Below are positions 53,333-62,695 of a DNA stretch of 64,000 bases, in pieces. The position numbers and the translations under genes are program-made. The stretch comes from Rhodanobacter sp. B05 (GTDB lineage Bacteria > Pseudomonadota > Gammaproteobacteria > Xanthomonadales > Rhodanobacteraceae), in the NCBI RefSeq assembly GCF_002001085.1, contig NZ_MUNU01000015.1:62001-126000 (forward strand), written 5' to 3'. Below the pieces are notes generated by a model, which worked only from the letters and a program-made list of their open reading frames with translations, was not told the DNA's origin and made no database searches. Numbering within the stretch: position 1 is the stretch's first letter; every line of letters begins with the position of its first letter.

Positions 53333-54733
53333 ATGAAAATCGACAAGACCGCCGCCGGCTTCATCGACGACGCGCAACTGCTCGCCGACGAGGCGAAGTA
53401 CAGCTCCTTCGGCGACACCGTGCATTACGTGGACCCGCCGAAGATCTTCCGTCACGGTGAAGGCAGCTACATGTTCGACACCGCCGGCACGCCGTTCCTC
53501 GATCTGCAGATGTGGTACTCGGCGGTCAACTTCGGTTACGGCAACCAGCGCCTCAACAACGTGCTGAAGGAGCAGATCGACCGCCTGCCGCAGGTGGCCA
53601 GCCAGTACCTGCACCAGACCCGCATCGAGCTGGCCAAGACGGTGGCGCTGGATGCGAAGAAGAAGTTTGGCCTGGACGGCCGCGTGCACTTCAACGTGGG
53701 CGGCGCGCAGGCGATCGAGGATTCGCTGAAGCTGGTGCGCAATTTCAAGAACGGCAAGAGCCTGATGTTCGCGTTCGAGGGCGGCTATCACGGCCGCACC
53801 CTGGGCGCGTCGTCGATCACCTCGAGCTACCGCTACCGCCGCCGCTTCGGCCACTTCGGCGAGCGCGCGATGTTCCTGCCGTTTCCGTATCCGTTCCGTC
53901 GCCCCAAGGGCATGACCGCGGAAGAGTATTCGGACAGCTGCGTGCATCAGTTCGCGCGCCTGTTCGAGACCGAATACAACGGCATCTGGGATCCGAAGAC
54001 GAACCAGTGCGAATACGCCGCGTTCTACGTCGAGCCGATCCAGGGCACCGGCGGCTACGTGATCCCGCCGATGGGCTTCTTCAAGGGGCTGAAGAAGGTG
54101 CTGGATCAGTACGGCATCCTGATGGTGTCCGACGAAATCCAGATGGGTTTCTGGCGCACCGGCAAGCTGTGGTCGATCGAGAATTTCGGCGTGACGCCAG
54201 ATATCGTGGTGTTCGGCAAGGCGCTGACCAACGGCCTGAATCCGCTGTCCGGCCTGTGGGCGCGCGAAGAGCTGATCAACCCGACGATCTTCCCGCCCGG
54301 CTCGACCCATTCCACCTTCAACTCCAACCCGCTCGGCACCGCGCTGGGTCTGGAAGTGATCAAGATGGGTTACGAGCTGGACTACGAGACCACGGTGCCT
54401 AAGAAGGGCGCGCATTTCCTCGACGGCCTGCGCGACCTGCAGAAGAAGCACAAGGAAATTGGCGACGTTGATGGCTTGGGCCTCGCGCTGCGCGCGGAGA
54501 TCTGCACCGACGACGGTTTCACCCCGAACAAGGCGCTGCTGGACAGGATGGTCGACATCGGCCTGGCCGGCGACCTCGAGCACAACGGCAAGAAGATCGG
54601 CCTCGTGCTCGACGTGGGCGGCTGGTACAAGAACGTGATCACCTTCGCGCCGTCGCTGGAGATCACCCATGAAGAGATTGACCTGGCGATCAGCCTGCTG
54701 GATCAGCTGTTGACCAAGGCCAAGAAGGCCTGA
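53333..54733 (+). CDS. Class III aminotransferase (PLP-dependent)
   Basis: A 466-residue omega-type aminotransferase. The PLP lysine is K296 in VFGKALTNGLNP, the pyridine-N aspartate is D267 in VSDEIQMG, and the phosphate loop is GGAQAIED (123-130). The YHGRT block (152-156) is typical of ornithine, 4-aminobutyrate and lysine-type aminotransferases. It stands in a pair with the HAD phosphatase and converges with an orphan FabF-ACP pair. The substrate is likely an omega-amino acid or amine; the exact one cannot be read. Confidence 0.87.
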   Translation: MKIDKTAAGFIDDAQLLADEAKYSSFGDTVHYVDPPKIFRHGEGSYMFDTAGTPFLDLQMWYSAVNFGYGNQRLNNVLKEQIDRLPQVASQYLHQTRIELAKTVALDAKKKFGLDGRVHFNVGGAQAIEDSLKLVRNFKNGKSLMFAFEGGYHGRTLGASSITSSYRYRRRFGHFGERAMFLPFPYPFRRPKGMTAEEYSDSCVHQFARLFETEYNGIWDPKTNQCEYAAFYVEPIQGTGGYVIPPMGFFKGLKKVLDQYGILMVSDEIQMGFWRTGKLWSIENFGVTPDIVVFGKALTNGLNPLSGLWAREELINPTIFPPGSTHSTFNSNPLGTALGLEVIKMGYELDYETTVPKKGAHFLDGLRDLQKKHKEIGDVDGLGLALRAEICTDDGFTPNKALLDRMVDIGLAGDLEHNGKKIGLVLDVGGWYKNVITFAPSLEITHEEIDLAISLLDQLLTKAKKA

Positions 54734-54760
54734 GCTTGGCCGCGTGCAGGCTGTGCACGA

Positions 54761-54793
54761 AAGAAACCCGGCGGTTCACCGCCGGGTTTCTTC
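54761..54793. terminator. Bidirectional rho-independent terminator
   Basis: GAAACCCGGCGGT (54763-54775) is a perfect inverted repeat with ACCGCCGGGTTTC (54778-54790), giving a 12-pair stem with a four-base loop. A-rich and T-rich sequence flanks it on both sides, so it can stop transcripts of the aminotransferase (plus) and the FabF-type gene (minus). Confidence 0.85.
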
Positions 54794-54816
54794 ATATGGA
54801 ACCAGCTGCGAAAAGT

Positions 54817-56049
54817 TCAGGGCGCGCGTTTCAAGGCCAGCACGGCGTTGAGCCCGCCGAACGCAAACGAGTTGCTCAGTGCGGCGCGTACCGGCATCGC
54901 GCGCGCGGTGTTCGGCACGTAGTCCAGGTCGCAGGCCGGATCCGCCTTGTCCAGGTTGGCGGTCGGCGGCACCACGCCGTCGCGCAGCGCGCCGATCACG
55001 GCGACCAGCTCCAGCGCGCCGGATGCGCCCAGCGCATGGCCGTGCATCGACTTGGTCGAGGACACCGCGAGGCGGTCGGCATGTGCGCCGAAGGCGAGGC
55101 GGATCGCCTTGGTCTCGGTGGCGTCGTTCGCCTGGGTGCCGGTGCCATGGGCGTTGATGTAATCGACGTCCTGCGGGGCGAGACCCGCATCGGCCAGCGC
55201 CTGGCTCATCGCCGCGGAGGAGCCTTCCGCGCTGGGCATCACGATGTCGGTGGCATCGGCGGTCATGCCGCTGCCGGCCAGTTCGGCCAGGATCGTCGCG
55301 CCCCGCGCCTGCGCGTGTTCCAGCGATTCCAGCACGAAGATGGCGGCACCCTCGCCGAGCACCAGACCGCGCCGGTTCGCACTGAACGGACGGCAGGTGT
55401 CGTCGGACAGCACGCGCATCGCTTCCCACGCGCGCATCGCGCCGTAGGTGAGGCAGGCCTCGGTACCGCCGGTGACGGCGGCGTCGGCCATGCCGTAACG
55501 AATCATCTGGGCAGCCTGGATGATCGCGTGGTTGGCCGAGGCGCAGGCGCTGGCCACGGCGAAGGTCGGCCCGCGCAGGCCGTAAGCGATGCTGATCTGG
55601 CTGGCCGAGGCGTTGGTCATCAGCCGCACGATGGTCAGCGGGTGCGTGCGCTGGGCGTTCTCCGCGTACAGGCGCCGGCTCTGTTCGTCCTGCGTGGTCT
55701 CGCCGCCGACGCCGGTGCCCACCACCACCGCCGTGCGCAGGCCGAGCGCGGGCTGGCTGAAATCGATGCCGGATTGCGCGATCGCCTCGCGCGCCGCGTG
55801 CAGCGCGAATTCGGAGGTGCGGTCGAGCAGGGGCAGGGTGCGCTCGTCGATGCCCGCGGCCGGGTCGAAACTCGCCGGCACCTGCGCGGCGATCTTCAGC
55901 TTGAGACGTTCGCTGTCGGGATGGCGCAACGGGCCGATGCCGCTGCGACCTTCGCGCAGGCCTTGCCACAGGGCCTCGGCGCCGACGCCGAGCGGGCTGA
56001 TCGCGCCCATGCCGGTGATCACCACCCGGCGCAACGACACACTGGACAT
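54817..56049 (-). CDS. Beta-ketoacyl-ACP synthase, FabF (KAS II) type
   Basis: A 410-residue condensing enzyme with the full C-H-H triad: C169 in VASACASANH, H301 in NAHGTGTQAND and H338 in STKSMHGHALGASG. It should extend or condense acyl-ACP with malonyl-ACP. It is separated from any fabG, fabD or fabH cluster, and the only partner is the ACP just upstream (start codon overlaps the ACP stop by one base). It is therefore probably dedicated to a special acyl chain and not to bulk fatty acids. The true start at 56049 follows from this junction. Confidence 0.9.
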   Translation of the reverse strand: MSSVSLRRVVITGMGAISPLGVGAEALWQGLREGRSGIGPLRHPDSERLKLKIAAQVPASFDPAAGIDERTLPLLDRTSEFALHAAREAIAQSGIDFSQPALGLRTAVVVGTGVGGETTQDEQSRRLYAENAQRTHPLTIVRLMTNASASQISIAYGLRGPTFAVASACASANHAIIQAAQMIRYGMADAAVTGGTEACLTYGAMRAWEAMRVLSDDTCRPFSANRRGLVLGEGAAIFVLESLEHAQARGATILAELAGSGMTADATDIVMPSAEGSSAAMSQALADAGLAPQDVDYINAHGTGTQANDATETKAIRLAFGAHADRLAVSSTKSMHGHALGASGALELVAVIGALRDGVVPPTANLDKADPACDLDYVPNTARAMPVRAALSNSFAFGGLNAVLALKRAP

Positions 56050-56321
56050 TACGCGTTTCCTTCGCCGGCGGCGGCTTTCTCGTCCAGCGCCTTCTGTACC
56101 GCGTCGACCAGGCTTTGCGCGGTATCGCTGTCGAAGTTGGCGCCCTGCTGGTCGGGGAAGTTGATGTCGAAATGCTCCTCGATGTCGAAGATCAGCTCGA
56201 TCGCGTCCAGCGAGGCGATGCCAAGATCCTTCAGGGTGGACTCGGGCTTGATCGTGGCCACGTCGATCTTGGCCTGCTTGGCGATGATCTCGAAAATCTG
56301 CTGCTGGATGGTTTCGCTCAT
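56049..56321 (-). CDS. Acyl carrier protein (dedicated)
   Basis: A 90-residue four-helix carrier protein. The phosphopantetheine serine is S37 in LGIASLDAIEL; the usual Asp before the serine (DSL) is Ala here, which is rare in housekeeping AcpP. Helix II is IELIFDIEEHFDINF and the C-terminus is Ala/Glu-rich. Paired with the FabF-type gene, it is likely a specialised ACP. It is divergent from the FemAB-like gene with 68 bp between start codons. Confidence 0.9.
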   Translation of the reverse strand: MSETIQQQIFEIIAKQAKIDVATIKPESTLKDLGIASLDAIELIFDIEEHFDINFPDQQGANFDSDTAQSLVDAVQKALDEKAAAGEGNA

Positions 56322-56389
56322 GACGGATCGGCTCCTGGTTGCAGGCCACAGTTTTGCATATCTCCAAGTCTAGGCAGAATGGCTTACTC

Positions 56390-57457
56390 ATGCCTTTCAT
56401 CGCACAACTCGAGCCGGATGCGCTTATCGACGCGTTCATGCAGCACCCGCCGCTGGGTTTCACGGTGGAGCGGTCGCCGCAGGGCATGCCCTGCTTCAAG
56501 GCGCCGTTCGACCTGCTGACCACGGCGGACGACGCGCTGCGGCGGCGACTCACGCGCCTGCCCGGCTATCGCTGGTGGGGTCGCCTGCTGCGCTGGCGCA
56601 CGCGCTTTGCCGGTACCACGGTGTCCGAATACGCGCCGCTGCCACCGGCGGTGACGCCGATGGAGCTGGCGCAGGGCTTGAAACGCGCCTACGGGCGCGA
56701 ATGCCGCCTGCTGATCGTCAAGGACATCGCGCAGGATTCGCCCCTGCTCGATGCCGCGGCAAACGAGCATGCCCGGGCCTTCGCCACGGCCTGTGAAGCG
56801 CAGGGCTACGTGCTGCTGGAAGGCCAGGCGCTGGCCTGGGTGCCGATCGATTTCGGCTCGGACGACGAGTACCTGGCGCGGCTGTCATCCGGCCGCCGGA
56901 AGAACATCCGGCGCAAGTTGCGCTCGCGCGCCGACCTGGACATCGAGGCGGTCGGCACGGGCGATGCGCGCTTCCACGATGACGCGACGCTGGCGCTGTT
57001 CCAGGCGCTGTTCGACAACGTTTACGCGCAGAGCGAGATCCACTTCGATCGCCTGGGCGCCGACTTTTTCCGCGCGGTGCTGCAGGATGCGGCCAGCGGT
57101 GGCATCGTCTTTGTCTACCGCCACGCCGGCGAGATGATCGGCTGGAACCTTTGCTACGAGCACGCCGGCAAGCTGATCGACAAATACGTCGGCTTCGCTT
57201 ATCCGCAGGCACGCGAGCACAATCTGTATTTCGTCAGCTGGATGCACAATCTCGACTACGCACGCCAGCGCGGCCTGACCCATTACGTGGCGGGCTGGAC
57301 CGACCCGCAGGTCAAGGCCTTCCTCGGTGCCAGCATGACCTTCACCCGCCACGCCGTGTATGCCCGCAATCCCCTGCTGCGCGCCTTGCTGCGCCGGCTC
57401 GGCGGCCATTTCGAAAGCGACCGGCAACTGCTGGCGACGGAGCATCGCGATGAATGA
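56390..57457 (+). CDS. GNAT/BioF2-like (FemAB-type) acyltransferase
   Basis: A 355-residue protein of the FemAB/BioF2-like acetyltransferase group (tandem GNAT fold). The signature is SGRRKNIRRKLRSRADLDIE followed by a second GNAT half with MIGWNLCYEHAGKLIDKYVG and a C-terminal NLYFVSWMHNLDYARQRGL. Members transfer amino acids or acyl groups in cell-wall, lipid or exopolysaccharide synthesis. I chose the ATG at 56390 over upstream TTG codons. Eight bases of overlap couple it to the arginase-like gene. It is divergent from the ACP-FabF pair and may use that ACP as donor. Confidence 0.8.
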   Translation: MPFIAQLEPDALIDAFMQHPPLGFTVERSPQGMPCFKAPFDLLTTADDALRRRLTRLPGYRWWGRLLRWRTRFAGTTVSEYAPLPPAVTPMELAQGLKRAYGRECRLLIVKDIAQDSPLLDAAANEHARAFATACEAQGYVLLEGQALAWVPIDFGSDDEYLARLSSGRRKNIRRKLRSRADLDIEAVGTGDARFHDDATLALFQALFDNVYAQSEIHFDRLGADFFRAVLQDAASGGIVFVYRHAGEMIGWNLCYEHAGKLIDKYVGFAYPQAREHNLYFVSWMHNLDYARQRGLTHYVAGWTDPQVKAFLGASMTFTRHAVYARNPLLRALLRRLGGHFESDRQLLATEHRDE

Positions 57458-58331
57458 TCGGGCGAAACGGCCAGTCGTGCTCGACATCGACCAGTCGGTC
57501 GGTGCGCTGCCGGATCGGCTGGTGCTGCCGCTGGAACACTGGCAGGAAACGATCCGCTTCGGCTGCTCGCTGGCCACCATGCGGCGTTTCGGCGCGGTGC
57601 TGGATGAATTGCTGCCGGCCGAATACGGCACCGTGTTCATGGGCAGCGGCGATTTCCACCATCTGAGCTGGCCGCTGATCGCACGGCTGCCGACCCACCG
57701 GCCCTTCCAGGTCGTGGTGCTGGACAACCATCCGGACAACATGCGCTTTCCGTTCGGCGTGCATTGCGGTTCGTGGGTGCGCAAGGTGGCGCTGCTGCAT
57801 CAGGTCAGCCACGTGCATGTGCTGGGCATTACCTCGGCCGACATCGGCCGTGGCCATGCGTGGGAAAACTATCTGGCCCCGCTGCACCGCCGCAAACTCA
57901 CTTACTGGAGCATCGGAGTGGATACCGACTGGGCGCGGCGATTCGGGCTTGGTCAGGCGTTCCGCAACTTCGATTCACCCGCGGCGTTGGTGGATGCGTT
58001 CGTGGGTTTCCAGCGCACACAGGCGACGCCGAGTTACCTGTCGATCGACAAGGATGCATTCGCGCCCGAAGTGGCGCATACCAACTGGGATCAGGGGCGC
58101 TTGCTGGTGCCGCATGCGCTGGCCCTGATCGACAGTCTGCGCACGGGTCTGGTCGGCAGTGACATCAATGGCGAGGTCTCGCACTATCGCTATCGCAGCT
58201 GGTGGAAGCGGCGCCTGTCGGCGATGGACGAGCAGCCGGAGATCGATCCGGCGATGCTGGCGGACTGGCAGGCGCAACAGCATGCGTTGAATCTGCAATT
58301 GCTGGAGGCGATAGCCGCTCGTTCGGGCTGA
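57450..58331 (+). CDS. Arginase/ureohydrolase-fold protein
   Basis: A 293-residue protein with the metal motifs of the ureohydrolase superfamily: GSGDFHH (for GGDHS), VLDNHPDN (for DAHxD) and LSIDKDAF (for SxDxDxxDP). The usual acidic and histidine ligands are mostly kept, so two metal ions could bind. It is shorter and more divergent than true arginases, and the substrate might be a guanidino or amide compound. It overlaps the FemAB-like gene and should act in the same path. Confidence 0.78.
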   Translation: MNDRAKRPVVLDIDQSVGALPDRLVLPLEHWQETIRFGCSLATMRRFGAVLDELLPAEYGTVFMGSGDFHHLSWPLIARLPTHRPFQVVVLDNHPDNMRFPFGVHCGSWVRKVALLHQVSHVHVLGITSADIGRGHAWENYLAPLHRRKLTYWSIGVDTDWARRFGLGQAFRNFDSPAALVDAFVGFQRTQATPSYLSIDKDAFAPEVAHTNWDQGRLLVPHALALIDSLRTGLVGSDINGEVSHYRYRSWWKRRLSAMDEQPEIDPAMLADWQAQQHALNLQLLEAIAARSG

Positions 58332-58395
58332 TCCTGCCGCGCTGCCGCTCCGTGGCGGCGAGCCATTTCTTGCGGGGCGCCTGCGCAGCGATCGC

Positions 58396-58956
58396 TCAGT
58401 CGGCCTGCGTGCAAGTGGCCGCCTGGGCTGCGGTGGCCGGTGCACCGCGGATCCGACCGGATCTCGAAACCACCACGCTGAGGGTCTGGCCCTGTTTGCC
58501 GGGTTCGCAGAACAACAGCGTCAGGTTGCTCCCGCCGGCACTGCCGTCCGGCTGGAAACGAACCTCGTGACGGCCGCTGCTGCTGGCAATCCGCAGGCCG
58601 GGGGCGTAGGCGGCGCGCGTATACGACGGACCGCCGTCGGGCTGATGATCGCCGTCGGTATCGTGGCCGAGCAACCAGCCGCGCTCCCAGCGGGTATCGT
58701 CGCTGCACTGGTGGCCATCCGGGCTGGGGCAGAACAGCGTGCGTTTGCCGGTGATCGCAGCGGTGCTGCGAGCGTGCTGCAATGCCGTCATGAAGTCGCT
58801 CTGCGCCACCTGCAGCCGGTTGCGACTCAGCAGGTGATGCAGCGGCGGCAGCGCGACGCCGGCCAGAATGGCTATGACGGAGACCACCATGATCTGTTCG
58901 ACCAGGCTGATGCCGCGTTGACGCCGATGCGGGCCCGGGGTTCCTGTTGCCGCCAT
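58396..58956 (-). CDS. GspH/FimT-type pseudopilin
   Basis: A 186-residue type IV pilin-like protein. The prepilin leader ends RRQRG, then ISLVE with Glu at +5 and a hydrophobic helix (IMVVSVIAILAGVAL), as required for prepilin peptidase and assembly. The C-terminal domain has the FimT/GspH beta-sheet pattern with four cysteines. It stands alone here; other minor pilin genes are not adjacent. GGAGG lies eight bases before the ATG at 58956. Confidence 0.87.
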   Translation of the reverse strand: MAATGTPGPHRRQRGISLVEQIMVVSVIAILAGVALPPLHHLLSRNRLQVAQSDFMTALQHARSTAAITGKRTLFCPSPDGHQCSDDTRWERGWLLGHDTDGDHQPDGGPSYTRAAYAPGLRIASSSGRHEVRFQPDGSAGGSNLTLLFCEPGKQGQTLSVVVSRSGRIRGAPATAAQAATCTQAD

Positions 58957-59110
58957 GTTGCCGCCTCCTGCGATGTGCGGGAGGTCCCATGCTAGGGAGC
59001 TGGCGTGGTGCGCCCAGTGGCTCGATCCTGGCGCGCGTGTCGGCATCTGCTGACGCATCCTGTCAGCAGGCAGGATTTAGAATGCTCGCCCGCGCCCACA
59101 TCTGTAGCCG

Positions 59111-61129
<2,019 letters not shown>

Positions 61130-61209
61130 ATCCCGCGTGTGCCTGACATATTGTCGGCGGCGGCACCCTGCCGTATACTGCGCGGCTCGCGCGGCATGGC
61201 CGATGCGAC

Positions 61210-61284
61210 GGGCGGTTAGCTCAGCGGTAGAGCACTACCTTGACATGGTAGGGGTCACAAGTTCGATCCTTGTACCGCCCACCA
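61210..61284 (+). tRNA. tRNA-Val (anticodon GAC)
   Basis: A 75-base cloverleaf with encoded CCA. The acceptor stem GGGCGGT (61210-61216) pairs with ACCGCCC (61274-61280), the anticodon stem CTACC (61235-61239) with GGTAG (61247-61251), the loop is TTGACAT with anticodon GAC at 61242-61244, and the T-arm has GTTCGATCC. It is followed by a rho-independent terminator. Confidence 0.97.
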
Positions 61285-61319
61285 AATTCAATCACCCACC
61301 GATCGAGTGGGACCGAAGA

Positions 61320-61347
61320 GGGGAATCCATCGCGGATTCCCCTTTTT
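61320..61347 (+). terminator. Rho-independent terminator after tRNA-Val
   Basis: GGGGAATCC (61320-61328), loop ATCGC, GGATTCCCC (61334-61342), then TTTTT. Perfect nine-pair stem with T-run. Confidence 0.93.
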
Positions 61348-62167
61348 GTTGCGAATTGCTACCCCCGGATGACTGCGCGAATGAGTCATCGAGCCGCTCG
61401 CGGTCGTGGTGGGATCGAACAGGCGCAGGAGCATGTCGGGCAACCATCCGTGGTCGGGACCGCAGGTTTTCGCGAGTGCGCTCGACGCATGGCCGAGGGG
61501 TCCACGGGGAGATGGTTCGGGCGCGGTGATTCATCTTGCACCGAGGTCATGACGGATGTAGATTGCCTGAACCGTCAGACGCGATTCGCAGCGAACTGAC
61601 GTCGACTTGCGACAGGCGACCAGAGGCCAGGCATCAAGGCCATTTGCGAGTTTCGTGCCGCGGCGGGGTGGCGACCGGTATCGTCTGGAAATGGCGAATT
61701 TGGGTTCATCGCATCATCGATGCAGAGTGCCTGGCGCCGAACTTGCCATGGCGAGGGGTTTGTCGCCGATGCAAGGCCACCGTCGGGAACGGAAGGGGGG
61801 GTAAAAGCTTGCGCGTATATTCACCACCGGATCTGAATTTGATTCATCCGAGGGGGTTCGCCTTGGGCGGGCGCACCTCGGGGCCGGCATGGGGTGCGTC
61901 CGGGCCCAAACATATCAACAAACGCTGATTCAGGATGTCGCCGTGTGGCCCCTGCGGCCGTGCGGATGCCTGGCGCGTCGTCATGGGGTGATGGCGCGAG
62001 GGTGACGACACCCGCACAGACGACGGTAACGAGCACCGCACGCAGACTTCCGGGCTCGACATTCGCCGCATGACATTCTTTTTCCCCGTGGCGGGCCAGA
62101 CCCAGGCCACGACGGAACCGATCGTTGTTGCATTTCGAAAACCGAAAACCCTGAACGGGAGAGTCGC
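61348..62167. other. 820-base stretch between tRNA-Val and the T6SS genes
   Basis: No recognisable gene on either strand; the open frames present have no family features or ribosome sites. Short AT-rich patches occur around 61800-61860 and 62120-62150. The T6SS promoter should be in its last few hundred bases. I looked for a sigma-54 site with GG-N10-GC spacing and did not find a convincing one. Confidence 0.5.
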
Positions 62168-62689
62168 ATGGCCAAGCAAAGCAGTCAGAAGTTCATCGCA
62201 CGCAACCGCGCACCGCGCGTGCAGATCGAATACGACGTCGAGGTGTACGGCGCCCAGAAGAAGGTACAGGTGCCGTTCGTGATGGGCGTGATGTCGGATC
62301 TCTCCGGCGCCAATGCCGGCGAGCTTCCGCCGATCGAGGATCGAAAGGCGCTGGAGATCGATGTCGACAACTTCGACAACAGGCTCAACGCGATGAAACC
62401 GCGGGTGACTTTCGCGGTGCCGAATACGCTGACCGGCGAAGGCAACCTGGCCGTGGACATCACCTTCGAGAGCATGGACGACTTCTCTCCGGCCGCCGTG
62501 GCCCGCAAGGTGCCCGCCGTCGCGAAGCTGCTGGAAGCACGCACCCAGCTGGCGAATCTCGACACCTACATGGACGGCAAGGCCGGCGCGGAAAACCTGA
62601 TCGCCCAGGCGCTCAAGGATCCGGCGCTGCTGCAGTCGCTGGTTTCAGCGCCGAAGCCGTCCGACAACACCAACAAAGACGGGGAGTAA
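62168..62689 (+). CDS. tssB: Type VI secretion contractile sheath small subunit TssB (VipA)
   Basis: A 173-residue sheath protein. The N-terminal MAKQSSQKFIARNRAPRVQI and VPFVMGVMSDLSG, with DVDNFDNRLNAMKPR in the middle, are family hallmarks. TssB pairs with TssC to form the cytosolic sheath that contracts to fire the Hcp-VgrG needle. GGGAGAG precedes the ATG. It is the first T6SS gene in the window and is followed six bases later by tssC. Confidence 0.96.
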   Translation: MAKQSSQKFIARNRAPRVQIEYDVEVYGAQKKVQVPFVMGVMSDLSGANAGELPPIEDRKALEIDVDNFDNRLNAMKPRVTFAVPNTLTGEGNLAVDITFESMDDFSPAAVARKVPAVAKLLEARTQLANLDTYMDGKAGAENLIAQALKDPALLQSLVSAPKPSDNTNKDGE

Positions 62690-62695
62690 GCACGC

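Noticed and set aside
61536-61928. Plus-strand frame between tRNA-Val and tssB
   Set aside because: Composition and lack of any motif suggest chance; no ribosome site.
62090-62150. Sigma-54 promoter upstream of tssB
   Set aside because: GG and GC elements are present near 62115-62130 but with the wrong spacing.
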